DNA from: CAVPCZ01 sp963702445
Lineage (GTDB): Bacteria > Bacteroidota > Ignavibacteria > UBA10030 > UBA6906
Assembly (NCBI GenBank): GCA_963702445.1
Contig: CAVPCZ010000025.1
Span: forward strand, 215,687 to 279,686
Length of the DNA: 64,000 nucleotides
Direction: 5' to 3'
This document shows, one piece after another, positions 29,301 to 37,221 of the stretch. The position numbers and the translations under genes were made by a program. Every line of letters begins with the position of its first letter. Position 1 is the stretch's first letter. The notes below the pieces were generated by a model that made no database searches, had not been told where the DNA came from, and saw nothing but the letters and a program-made list of their open reading frames with translations.

Positions 29301-31096
29301 TTAATCGTCCGTTGTGGCTGATGCGATTTCTTCCAGGGTGGTTTCCCCCTGTTTGATCCGTTCGATACCCGAACGGCGGAGCGTCCACATGCCGTCCTTC
29401 ATCGCCTGTTCGCGTATGCTGTCCTCGTCCACATCTGAACCGGATTTGGCGATCATGTTCCGGATTTCCCTCGTGAAGTAGAGGGCCTCATGGATCGCCG
29501 CCCGTCCCTTGTAGCCCGCCGTTGCACTTGTCGCAGCCGCCCGCTTCGTAGATCGTACACTGGTCGAGGTCTTCTTCGGTGAACCCGAACTTCAGATAGA
29601 CCTCCCGGTCGATCTGCCCCTTTTCCAGCGGCCGCTTGCACAGCTTGCAGAGCGTGCGCACGAGGCGCTGGGCCACGATGATGTTGATGGCATAGGCGAT
29701 CAGGAAGGGCTCGACCCCCATCTTGTACAGACGGGCCACCGCGCTGGGCGCGTCGTTGGTGTGGAGCGTGGAGAATGTCAGGTGACCCGTGTTGGCGAGC
29801 TTCACGGCGATTTCCGCCGTGGCCTTGTCGCGCATCTCGCCCACCAGCACGATGTCGGGATCGTGGCGCAGAATGCCCCGGATGGCCTGGTCGAAATTCA
29901 TCTTCGGGCTGATCCGCAGCTGCCGCGCGCCCCGGATAATGTACTCCACCGGGTCCTCCACGGTCAGCACGTTCACCGTCGGGATCGATCACCTGATGCA
30001 GGGCGGCGATCAGCGTGGTGCTCTTGCCGCTGCCGGTCGGCCCGGTGAGGATCACGATCCCCTGGGGCTTCGCGATCGCCTGGTGGAAGAACTGCCGCGC
30101 CGGGCCCTGCAACCCCAGCTTGCTCAGATCGGTGATGACCTTCCGGTCGTCCAGCACGCGGATGACGATGCTTTCGTATTTGTGCCGGAACTCCACCCCC
30201 ACGATGGGCATGATGGAGACGCGGAAGCGGATCATGTGATCGTCGATCAGGCGCTGGATGAAGCCGTCCTGCGACGCCTCGCGCTCGAACCGGTCCACGT
30301 TTTTCGAACGGTCCTTCACCACGGCCGCCACGGCCTCGGGCATGGTCTTTTCCTGGACATGCCAGAGCTTCAGGTTGCCGTCGGTGCGGAACCAGAACTC
30401 CGTCCGGTTCCCTTCCTTGGCGATGATGTGCACGTCGCTTGCGCCGGAGCGTACGGCCTCCACCAGAGCGCCTTCCACCAGATTCACGAGGGCGCTCTTG
30501 CTGATTTCGGCTTCGAGCGCGTCCTCATCGAGGGCGTTCTCGTCGTCTTCCTCCTTCACCTGGATGCCGACCTTGGAGTCTTCCAGGAGCTTCAGGAATT
30601 CGTTCTGCGGGGGAATGACCTGCTCGAGGAGGTTCTGCAGATCCTTCAGGCGGCAATAGGCCACTTCATACTTCTTGGCGCCGAATTCGCGCGCAATCAG
30701 CGGAATGCGCCGGTCCGTCGGGTCCGCGGCGACGATGATCAGCTTGTCCGGCTGTTTCTCGTCGTACCGGAGCGGGAGCATCCGGGACTGGACCACCATG
30801 TCGCGGACGTTCTGGGGAAGGCCGTCCACGTATTTCTTGATGAACTCCACACGCCCGCCGTCCATCGCCTCGTCGGCAAGATAGACCTCACGGAATGCGT
30901 ACAGATCCGCCACTTCACGGAAGACCGCGTCGTGATCGGCGCCGAAATCATTCACCAGAATCTGCCCGAGGTTCCGCCGGTTCTTCTTGTCCTCCCCGTC
31001 CTTGATTTTCAGGGACTTCTCGAGGGTCTCATAGTCGATGACCCCCTTCTTGAGGAGCGCGAAGCCGATTTTGTCCGTTATGTCGATGGGCGGCAT
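29301..31096 (-). CDS. pilB: PilB/GspE-type pilus extension ATPase, copy 1 (two frameshifts)
   Basis: About 597 residues after extra bases near 29985 and 29510; the true end is TAA at 29301 after ...EEIASATTDD. The N-terminal MshEN/GSPII_E_N domain (IGFALLKKGVIDYETLEKSL, LPLRYDEKQPDKLIIVAADP) precedes the motor. Walker A is ILTGPTGSGKSTTL, the Asp box VLTVEDPVEYI, Walker B DIVLVGEMRDKATAE and the His box FSTLHTNDAPSAVARLY: all canonical. The zinc-binding part is CKLCKRP...GGCDKC. It drives pilus assembly by hexameric rotation. The PilC gene ends 12 bp upstream and the 167-residue pilin gene begins 4 bp downstream. Confidence 0.9.
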
Positions 31097-31108
31097 GGGT
31101 TCGGTCGC

Positions 31109-32489
31109 TTATGTGAGAGGCCGCTCGATCGACAGTTCGATGACCTGACCGGCCGCGGGGTTCTTCGGACGGATGGTGGCCGTTTCCGAGGAGACGATCG
31201 TCAGGGCGGTCAGCACGAGCATGATGATCAGCGAGATCCAGAGCTGGATGAACTCGATGACGTTCTTCATCTTGTAGGTGGTCTCTTTTTCGTAGTACTC
31301 CGCCAGTTGCAGGGCGGTGTTCTTGACCGTCCCGGTCTCGGCGCCGGAATGGAACCGGGCGATCGCCGTCCTGGTGAAGACCCCCGTCGCCTCGAACGCT
31401 TCGGTAATACCGGCCCCCTTCTGGATCATCATGGGAATGGCGATATTCTTCACCCGGTTTTCCATGTGCTTGTTTCCGCAGGCCTCCGCGGCCATCCGGA
31501 TGACTTCGATATTTTCGCCTGAGCCGCTGTACAGCGCATAGAACACGCGGCAGAAGATCTCGATGCTGGTCTTGTGGAGGAGCACGCCGAGCACCGGAAT
31601 GTTCCAGATGTACCGGTCCCGCACCAGCCGCCCCTGTTCGGTGGAAAAATACCGCACGGCGATCACGATCGGTATGATCGCCGCGAGGACGATGATCAGG
31701 ATGTTGTCCACGAGAAAATCACTTGCCGCCAGCGTGGCTTTGGTCATCGGCGGAAGATCGATCTTGAACTTGACGAACAGCTTCGCGGTGGACGGGAAGA
31801 TGTACCCCACGTAGTAGACCACGGCGCCGAACAGCACCACCAGGGTGATGACCGGGGTGATCAGCGCGCTTTTCAGGTTCTTCTTGAACTCCACCTGGCG
31901 CTCGAGGAACTTTGCCGTGCTGTCATAGATCTCCGCCATGTTGCCGCTTTTTGACGCAAGGCCGAGCATGTGCGCGGTGAAACGGCCCAGCACCGCCTCA
32001 TGCTTCACAAACGTCTTTTCGCTGTCGCGCCCCTGCTTCAGCTCGATGTTGATTTCTTTGATGGCCTCGCGCAGCGTGCGGTTTTCAATGTCATTCACCA
32101 GCAGCTGCAGAATCTCGTTGAACGGGAGTTTCTGCCGGATCAGGTCCGCGCTGACGCGGACAAACGTGACGATTTCCGTGGATGGAGGTGCGGACCGGAA
32201 CTCGAAGAACCGTTTCTGCACACGGAGCACCCGGTAGCCCATTTTCTGCAGGGCGTCTTCCACTTCCGCTCTGGTGAAGGCTTTCTGCTCGCCGGTGATC
32301 GGCTTTTCCGTGCCGCGCTGCACCTTGTACATCCAGGTCGACCGGGGGATGACGTGCAGTACTTTGAACTTGCGCTGTGTGCGCCAGCTGCGAGGCTTTG
32401 CTCTTTGCCGAGCGGAGCGATTCCGCCTCGAGCGATCCCTGGACGGGTTTCCCCGCCACCGTGATTCCTTCAATCCTGAATTCCGCCAT
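31109..32489 (-). CDS. pilC: PilC/GspF-type inner-membrane pilus platform protein (one frameshift)
   Basis: About 459 residues after one extra base near 32395. The cytosolic N-part has MAEFRIEGITVAGKPVQGSL and the repeat segments RVSADLIRQKLPFNEILQLL and GLASKSGNMAEIYDSTAKFL. Three membrane helices are visible: ALITPVITLVVLFGAVVYYV, NILIIVLAAIIPIVIAV and LWISLIIMLVLTALTI. The GspF repeat motif recurs as FYALYSGSGENIEVIRMAAE. It forms the platform at which PilB and PilT act. It is followed by pilB at a 12-bp gap. Its start codon lies 155 bp downstream of the second pilin. Confidence 0.88.
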
Positions 32490-32561
32490 GGTCTGCCTCT
32501 TCCTCTATGTGCCTCTAAACACGAAAAGGGTTTCCTCCCCCTCGTTGGTTCCGCTGAGATG

Positions 32562-32587
32562 TCAGCCGGACCCCCATCCGGTTGACG
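32562..32587 (-). other. Hairpin between pilin 2 and pilC
   Basis: GTCAGCCGGA and TCCGGTTGAC are complementary over 10 bp apart from one G-U type mismatch, with a 6-nt loop. It lies in the 155-bp gap between a pilin gene and pilC. No T-run follows. It may reduce read-through into the downstream, less abundantly needed, assembly genes. Confidence 0.4.
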
Positions 32588-32644
32588 CGGAAACCAACAA
32601 AGGGAGACGGCCCCCTATACGACTCCCCCGGTGCTACATCTCTG

Positions 32645-33029
32645 TCAGTTCAACTCGGCCACGGAAATCGTGTCCGCAGCCACGGTCACCGTCACCTTCA
32701 CGTTCGTCGCCCGGTCAAAGCCGATCTCGATGCCCAATGCCCTCGATCGTTACCGTGGAGTTTTCCGCCACCGGAACGGAGAACGTCCCGTTGGCATTCT
32801 TCGAGGAATTCGGGAGCGTAAACCCCTTGAACGATCCTCCGCCTCCGCCGAGACAGCGCGGCTTCTTCTGGTACACCTGCGCCCGGGAAGCAAGAGCGGC
32901 CAGATCGTTGGCAACCGCATCCCTGTTCGATGACGCTGCGTTGTCGGCAAACAGGTTGATCCCCACGGCGATCATCAGACCAATCATCAGCGTGCCGACT
33001 ATTAACAGGAGTAACTGCTGACTTCCCAT
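32645..33029 (-). CDS. Pilin-like protein 2 (one frameshift)
   Basis: About 127 residues after removing one extra base in the CCC at 32733-32735; the corrected end reads IEGIGIEIGFDRATNVKVTV and stops at TGA 32645. The start is MGSQQLLLLIVGTLMIGLMI. It is a clear paralogue of pilin 1: both share NRDAV-x-NDL, LA-x-RAQ and a GGGG-x-SF motif. There is no basic leader peptide and no Glu at mature position 5. The mature domain is small, and the end is beta-rich. It follows pilin 1 after a 75-bp gap holding a strong hairpin. Confidence 0.75.
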
Positions 33030-33064
33030 TGCTCACCCGCCCCCTTGGTCCGACACACACATAC

Positions 33065-33091
33065 CGGGCCCCTGCCATCGGCAGGGGCCCG
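33065..33091 (-). other. Strong hairpin directly after pilin 1
   Basis: CGGGCCCCTGCC and GGCAGGGGCCCG pair perfectly (12 bp) around a 3-nt loop, starting 14 bp after the stop of pilin 1. There is no T-run, so it is a better candidate for an mRNA-stabilising or partial stop element that raises pilin 1 over the genes behind it. Confidence 0.5.
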
Positions 33092-33104
33092 TACGAGTTC
33101 GCTG

Positions 33105-33515
33105 CTAGTAGAGAATGACCACGCTGTCCGCTTTGTCGTTGAAGACATGCATTTCCATCGTGACCTTGTTGGTCCCGTCGGCATATTCCGTTCCCACGCC
33201 CTCCAGCACCACGCCTGTGGTCGTGCCGGCGGTCTTGATGGTATAGGTACCGTTGGCATTGGTGCCGCGGTTGGTCAGTTTACGCAGACCGGCGGCATCG
33301 GCCGTCAAACCGACAAACGAGTTGCCACCGCCACCAAGCGCTGTGGGACGACGATAGAACTGCTGCGCCCGGGCCGCCAGGTTGACCAGGTCATTGGTCA
33401 CTGCGTCACGGTTTGCGTTGACTGCGTTGTCCGTGAACATCGTGATACCGACCGCAACCGCGATCCCGACCACGATAACGCCGAGGATGATGAGCAAAAG
33501 TTGCTGCTGTCCCAT
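33105..33515 (-). CDS. Probable major pilin-like protein 1
   Basis: Complete, 136 residues, with AAGGAG upstream of ATG 33515. It begins MGQQQLLLIILGVIVVGIAV and then VGITMFTDNAVNANRDAV. A class III leader would have several residues with Lys/Arg before the Gly; here only Met precedes it. If cut after Gly2, mature residue 5 is Leu, not the usual Glu. The domain continues with PTALGGGGNSFVGLTADA and beta strands. I take it as the main fibre subunit because it is first in the operon, follows a sigma-54-type promoter and is followed by a strong hairpin. It may be unrelated to classical PilA in assembly details. Confidence 0.75.
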   Translation of the reverse strand: MGQQQLLLIILGVIVVGIAVAVGITMFTDNAVNANRDAVTNDLVNLAARAQQFYRRPTALGGGGNSFVGLTADAAGLRKLTNRGTNANGTYTIKTAGTTTGVVLEGVGTEYADGTNKVTMEMHVFNDKADSVVILY

Positions 33516-33594
33516 GGTGCCGCTCCTTTGTGTATGTGAATGTTACGTTACAGATTACCTGTGTACCGATGTCCCGTTCGTTGTTCGGTATTAA

Positions 33595-33610
33595 TGCAAG
33601 CTCCATGCCA
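33595..33610 (-). promoter_or_regulatory. Sigma-54-type promoter of the pilin operon
   Basis: The minus strand reads TGGCATGGAGCTTGCA: GG and GC separated by exactly 10 bp, matching the consensus TGGCAC-N5-TTGCA at all key bases. It lies about 80 bp upstream of the pilin 1 start codon. Pilin genes are commonly transcribed by sigma-54 with an activator such as PilR. Confidence 0.7.
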
Positions 33611-33693
33611 GTGTCGCGGATGCGCCCTGAGTGCCCGATTCTGCCGCTTCTCACACCGTGGATGATACAGAGGTGTCATTTCTCCACCGGGCG

Positions 33694-33708
33694 AGGTAAT
33701 TCTTACCT
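33694..33708. promoter_or_regulatory. Palindrome upstream of the sigma-54 promoter, candidate activator site
   Basis: AGGTAA-TTC-TTACCT is a perfect 6-bp-arm palindrome with a 3-nt centre. It sits about 85-100 bp upstream of the -24 element, the usual place for an enhancer-binding protein site. Confidence 0.45.
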
Positions 33709-33805
33709 GCAGATATTGCAAAGCGGGGGACGGCAGAAGCATGCTATGGGGAGATGGGCGGCGCCGGGCACGCCGGAAGAATGGAAGTGGTGATGGTGAC
33801 CGGCG

Positions 33806-35624
33806 CTAAACAACAAACGGGAGAAGCTCGTCGACACTCGTGACGCCGCTGCACACCATGTCGAGGGCCTTCTGCCGCAGAGATACAAGTCCCTCGCTTC
33901 GCAGTGCAGCAGAAAGCGTCCGGTAGTCAATCCGCTCCGCCGCTCCGGCAATAATTTCGCGGATCGCCGGAGATGCCGAAAAGGCCTCAAACAGAAGTTC
34001 ATGTCCATGATATCCCGCAAGGCAATCGATGCAACCGGCGGCGCGGAAGAGTTGCGGTTCACGTGTACCCTCAGGCAGCGTGAAACGCAGCCGGGTCAGG
34101 GCCTGTTGAGTCGCGGAAGCAGAGAGGGGTTTCTTGCAGCGGTCACAAACCATACGCACCGCCTGCTGTGCGATGACTGCGCGAATCCCCTCGCCAACCA
34201 GGAGAGGACTGTGCGTCATGTCGATCAGCTTCATGACGGCTGAGGTCGTGTCCCTGGCGGCGATCGTTGAAAGAACCAGATGGCCGATATTCGCCAACCT
34301 GAGCGCAATATTGGCTACTTCCGGACTGCGGATTTCCCCGAGCATCACCACATCCGGATCATGATCGGTGAGGAGGTCGATCGCATCAAGATATCCCAGC
34401 CGGGGGTTGAGTTTCACCTGCCGCACCCCGTCGAGGAGGAATTCCACCGGTTCCTCCACAGTGATGATATTCAAGGTCGGCTTGATCAGCGAGCGCAAAG
34501 CTGACGCGATGGTTGTGGTTTTTCCGCTGCGGGCCGGTCCCGCAGCCACGATCAATCCCCGCATGGATGCAAGAGCGTCGTTGAGAATCGACAGCGAGTG
34601 GTCATCCATGCCGAGTCTGTCGAGGGGGGGAATCCCTTCCGCTTCCCGCATGACGTGAATGACAGCGGACTCCGCCCGGACACCCTGCTCCCGCGCATGC
34701 AGGGGGAGTATCGACACCGTGAAGCGGAGAGTCCGGTTGTCGAGGGATCGCATGATCACGCCCTTGCTGGGCGGCCAGGCGTTCGAAGCGGTCCATGCTG
34801 GCTCCAAGCCCTTTCAGCGCGTACAGAACGGCTTCGCAGCGCGCATTGTCGATCGTGTGCCAGACGGCAAGACGGCCTTCGATGCGGAAGAGGATCTCCG
34901 TTTTGCGCGCAGCGCGCGGGGCGATATGGATTTCCGTTGCACCTCCCCGTATGGCATCTTCAAGCACTGCACCCAGTTGTGCGTGCAGCTGGGCTCGAAC
35001 GACTTCACGCTCCATGAGCGATTCAAAATCCGACTCGATGGGCTCTTCAGCGGCCACAACGGCGGGTTCCGCGGTGGTCTTTTCCCGTTCGGCGAGGACT
35101 TTTTGCAGGTAATCGGACCAGTCGCTTTCCCGCATGTAGCAGATTTCGAATTTCTTGTACGGGAAGACCCGCGCCAGTTCATGGATTTCCCGGTCCGCCG
35201 GATTGGGTGTGATAAGAACCAGTTTATCCGGCTGGTTCTCCGCAAGATCGAACGGCAGGAGCTTATGTTTGATCAGAAGCTGGACTGTTGCTTCCGGCAG
35301 GGCGCGAATGATCTTGCCCGCATCGGCCACGAGCAGGCGGCGGACATGTCGTTCGCGCGGCTCGATGGTGCGGAAAGCGTAGTATTGCGCCACATGTTGT
35401 CCCAGTTGATCGGCCGATACGCCGAATTCCTCCTTGAGCACTTCCAGGAGCGGACGCTTGTCACTCTCATTCTGGCGTTTCCATTCTGTCGCCTGGATAG
35501 CCTGGTCTTTGGTGATGACCTGGTTTCTGACAAGGTGTTCGATGAACGATGCAAGCACGGGACTCGAGGCGCTGTTTGATGCCCGGGCACCCGGCGCAGC
35601 TGTTGCCTGTTCTTTGTTTTCCAT
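33806..35624 (-). CDS. PilB/GspE-like ATPase, copy 2, with altered His box (one frameshift)
   Basis: About 605 residues after one extra base near 34765. The N-terminal MshEN-like part has VLASFIEHLVRNQVITKDQA, LLIKHKLLPFDLAENQPDKL and LITPNPADREIHELARVFPY. Walker A is GPARSGKTTTIA, the Asp box ITVEEPVEFLLD and Walker B DVVMLGEIRSPEVANIA. The His box, normally S-T-L-H-T-N-D-A, reads LSTIAARDTTSAV: the His is Ala. Zinc cysteines (CDRCKKP, AGCIDCLAG) are present. It is upstream of the pilin operon and 11 bp after the response regulator gene. It may be a second extension motor or a regulatory partner of copy 1. Confidence 0.85.
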
Positions 35625-35635
35625 GGCCCGACCGG

Positions 35636-36015
35636 CTATTCCGTTTTCGATTCTTTGGTGGTCTTGAGCGTTTCCACGAGATCGAGAAGATTCTCGATGG
35701 GAGCGGTCTTGCTCAGGAAGAAGTCGATGGAGGGGTCCGTGACCAGTCCCTGTGTATGTTCATCGTCATATCCGGACATAAAAATAAAGGGGATATCCTG
35801 TACGGCGGTGAATTCCCGCACATAATCATGAAAACGCAGACCGTCCAATGTGGGCATGAAGACGTCGGAGATGATCACGTCGATCTGTTCAAATTCGACT
35901 GATTCACGGGCCTGTTTGCCGTTTTCTGCAACCATCACGTCATGGCCGTTCTCGCGCAGAATATCCCCCATCACGTCCAGGAACCCCGTTCATCGTCGAC
36001 GAGAAGGATTTTCAT
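35636..36015 (-). CDS. Single-domain response regulator (one frameshift)
   Basis: About 126 residues once a missing G in the CCCC at 35985-35988 is restored: MKILLVDDERGFLDVMGDIL. The acidic pocket is LVDDE, the phospho-acceptor is Asp in VIISDVFMPTLDG, the Thr/Ser position is in FIFMSGYDD and the Lys is in FFLSKTAP. No output domain follows, so it acts through protein contact, as do PilG/PilH and CheY types. It is 11 bp upstream of the second PilB-like gene and has its own sigma-54-type promoter at 36071-36086. Confidence 0.8.
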
Positions 36016-36070
36016 AGGTTACCCGCCTTTACTTGGACTTGTTGCCGCCCCACATCATGCCGGATACCTA

Positions 36071-36086
36071 TGCAAATTCTACGCCA
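36071..36086 (-). promoter_or_regulatory. Sigma-54-type promoter of response regulator-pilB2
   Basis: The minus strand reads TGGCGTAGAATTTGCA, again with GG and GC 10 bp apart and TTGCA at -12. It precedes the response regulator start codon at 36015 by about 55 bp. Two such sites in one pilus locus make chance less likely. Confidence 0.65.
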
Positions 36087-36181
36087 ATGTTCCAGGAAGT
36101 TTTTTCAAAGGATGGGTGGAGATAGGGCAGAATTGGATAGGTGAGGAGGGAGAGGGTTGGAGAGCACTGCGAGAAGGGAAT

Positions 36182-36240
36182 GGAATGGAGGGGGCTGCCG
36201 GGGGTTGCGGCTACTGGATGGGAATGGAGGGGGGCTGCGG
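36182..36240. repeat. G-rich direct repeat upstream of the sigma-54 promoter
   Basis: GGAATGGAGGGGGCTGCCGG (36182-36201) recurs as GGAATGGAGGGGGGCTGCGG (36221-36240), 39 bp apart, within a purine-rich + strand stretch from about 36105 to 36260. The repeats lie about 95-155 bp upstream of the second sigma-54-type promoter, so they may be activator sites. Confidence 0.5.
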
Positions 36241-36259
36241 ATGAAGAGAGGGGAGGGAG

Positions 36260-36333
36260 TGGGCCCTGTAGGACTCGAACCTACGACCCGCAGATTATGA
36301 GTCTGCTGCTCTAACCGACTGAGCTAAGGGCCC
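36260..36333 (-). tRNA. tRNA with CAU anticodon (elongator Met or Ile2)
   Basis: The minus strand folds as a cloverleaf: GGGCCCT acceptor arm, TTAGCTCAG D-arm, anticodon loop CTCATAA (CAU), and GGTTCGAGTCC T-arm, with GGGCCC closing. CAU can be Met or, after lysidine modification, Ile (AUA). The acceptor start GGGCCCTTAGCTCAG resembles tRNA-Ile2 of E. coli more than its tRNA-Met, but identity is not certain. The 3' CCA is not encoded (A then CTC), so the Cca enzyme at 11762-13232 is needed. Confidence 0.93.
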
Positions 36334-36377
36334 GGGAGAGCCGGATGGTCAGAAAGCGGATCCTCCGGTACCGGCAC

Positions 36378-36406
36378 AATATACAAAACCTGCTATTGAG
36401 CGGCAA
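36378..36406 (-). promoter_or_regulatory. Promoter of the tRNA gene
   Basis: On the minus strand TTGCCG (36401-36406), a 17-bp spacer and TATATT (36378-36383) precede the tRNA 5' end by about 45 bp. Confidence 0.6.
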
Positions 36407-36536
36407 GTCCGGCGTTTGACTCGATTTTCATGACCCGTTTATCAGGTGATGCAACAGGGTCCGGAGATTCGTGTGCCGTTATTGTGGTCTCGTTCGGGGA
36501 AAACCGGCGACTCATGTCTGCTCATGCGCCCCCGCA

Positions 36537-36565
36537 CAGACACGGGGAGTGTCCTGATGTATATT
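36537..36565 (+). promoter_or_regulatory. Possible promoter of the small paralogous genes
   Basis: CAGACA (36537-36542), a 17-bp spacer and TATATT (36560-36565) lie 78 bp upstream of ATG 36644. The -35 element is poor; the -10 element matches others in the window. Confidence 0.4.
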
Positions 36566-36643
36566 CAGACACACACCATGCACAAGGTTTTTCCGTTGTT
36601 GGACAGTTCACCAAACCATCGTGTACCCAGAAGGAGGTCTGCC

Positions 36644-36823
36644 ATGAAAAAGGCGACCCATGCAGATGCCGTGTTGATCTCGCGCTCGATGAACATGAAG
36701 ATTGATGTCGTGTGGGACATCATCGGCGGGATGAATTATTCTTCGTATTCGGAGCTGGTGATGGCGGTGCTGATCTGCCTGAAACCCCTCCCGCTGGAGC
36801 GGTTCTCCTCCACAGACCAGTAA
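36644..36823 (+). CDS. Small protein of unknown function, paralogue A
   Basis: 59 residues starting at an ATG with AAGGAGG 7 nt upstream, so translation is well supported. The core THADAVLISRSMNMKIDVVW followed by DIIGGMNYSSYSEL is repeated in the next gene with conservative changes (THAEAVFIARALNLRIETVW, EIIRGLPYTTYTEL). The pattern suggests two or three amphipathic helices with a W-[DE]-I-I-x-G turn. No Cys, signal peptide or membrane helix. I do not recognise a family. The C-terminus is Pro-rich and differs from paralogue B. Confidence 0.7.
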   Translation: MKKATHADAVLISRSMNMKIDVVWDIIGGMNYSSYSELVMAVLICLKPLPLERFSSTDQ

Positions 36824-36860
36824 ACCAGCGGTTCATGCAATAACGGCAACAAGGGCCATC

Positions 36861-37046
36861 ATGGAACAACGTATCGCCACGCACGCGGAGGCGGTATTCA
36901 TCGCACGCGCTCTGAACCTCCGCATCGAGACGGTGTGGGAGATCATACGCGGACTACCCTACACGACCTACACCGAACTGGAAACAGCGGTGCACAAATC
37001 GTTCCTCCAGCGGATCCCGGAAACCCGGACACCGAAACACACCTGA
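36861..37046 (+). CDS. Small protein of unknown function, paralogue B
   Basis: 61 residues, starting 37 bp after paralogue A with AAGGG upstream. It shares about half of its central residues with paralogue A: T-H-A-[DE]-A-V-x-I-[SA]-R, then VW-[DE]-II-x-G and a Y-x-x-Y-[ST]-E-L box before an A-V helix. The C-terminal tail is basic (FLQRIPETRTPKHT). The tandem pair may form a heterodimer or reflect a recent duplication. No function can be assigned. Confidence 0.68.
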   Translation: MEQRIATHAEAVFIARALNLRIETVWEIIRGLPYTTYTELETAVHKSFLQRIPETRTPKHT

Positions 37047-37097
37047 GTCCGGTAACCCCTTGCCTCCTGCGAAGGGCCGGTGAAGTGCCGGGGTGGG

Positions 37098-37126
37098 TTG
37101 ACTTCGAGGCGGGTTTTCCCTACATT
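37098..37126 (+). promoter_or_regulatory. Promoter of the zinc-ribbon-rpsU operon
   Basis: TTGACT (37098-37103), a 17-bp spacer and TACATT (37121-37126) lie about 95 bp upstream of the zinc-ribbon gene. Confidence 0.55.
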
Positions 37127-37221
37127 ACGATGGAAGTTTCCGTACACCCCGCTCCGAACTCAGGGACCTCACCGGCACTATACCGGGGGCATTTCTGTAC
37201 GCTCGTCCGCAGGAGGATCAA

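Larger units (their letters stand above)
36334..36643. other. 310-bp spacer between tRNA and small gene
   Basis: It holds the divergent tRNA promoter at 36378-36406 and a possible promoter of the small paralogous genes at 36537-36565. I see no convincing coding sequence; the open frame on + here reads low-complexity non-conserved peptide before the AAGGAGG-preceded ATG at 36644. Confidence 0.55.

Noticed and set aside
35636..36015. Response regulator as the sigma-54 activator
   Set aside because: It has only a receiver domain; no AAA+ or DNA-binding domain follows.
36446..36643. N-terminal extension of small paralogue A
   Set aside because: A strong AAGGAGG lies before ATG 36644, and the upstream reading has no similarity to paralogue B.
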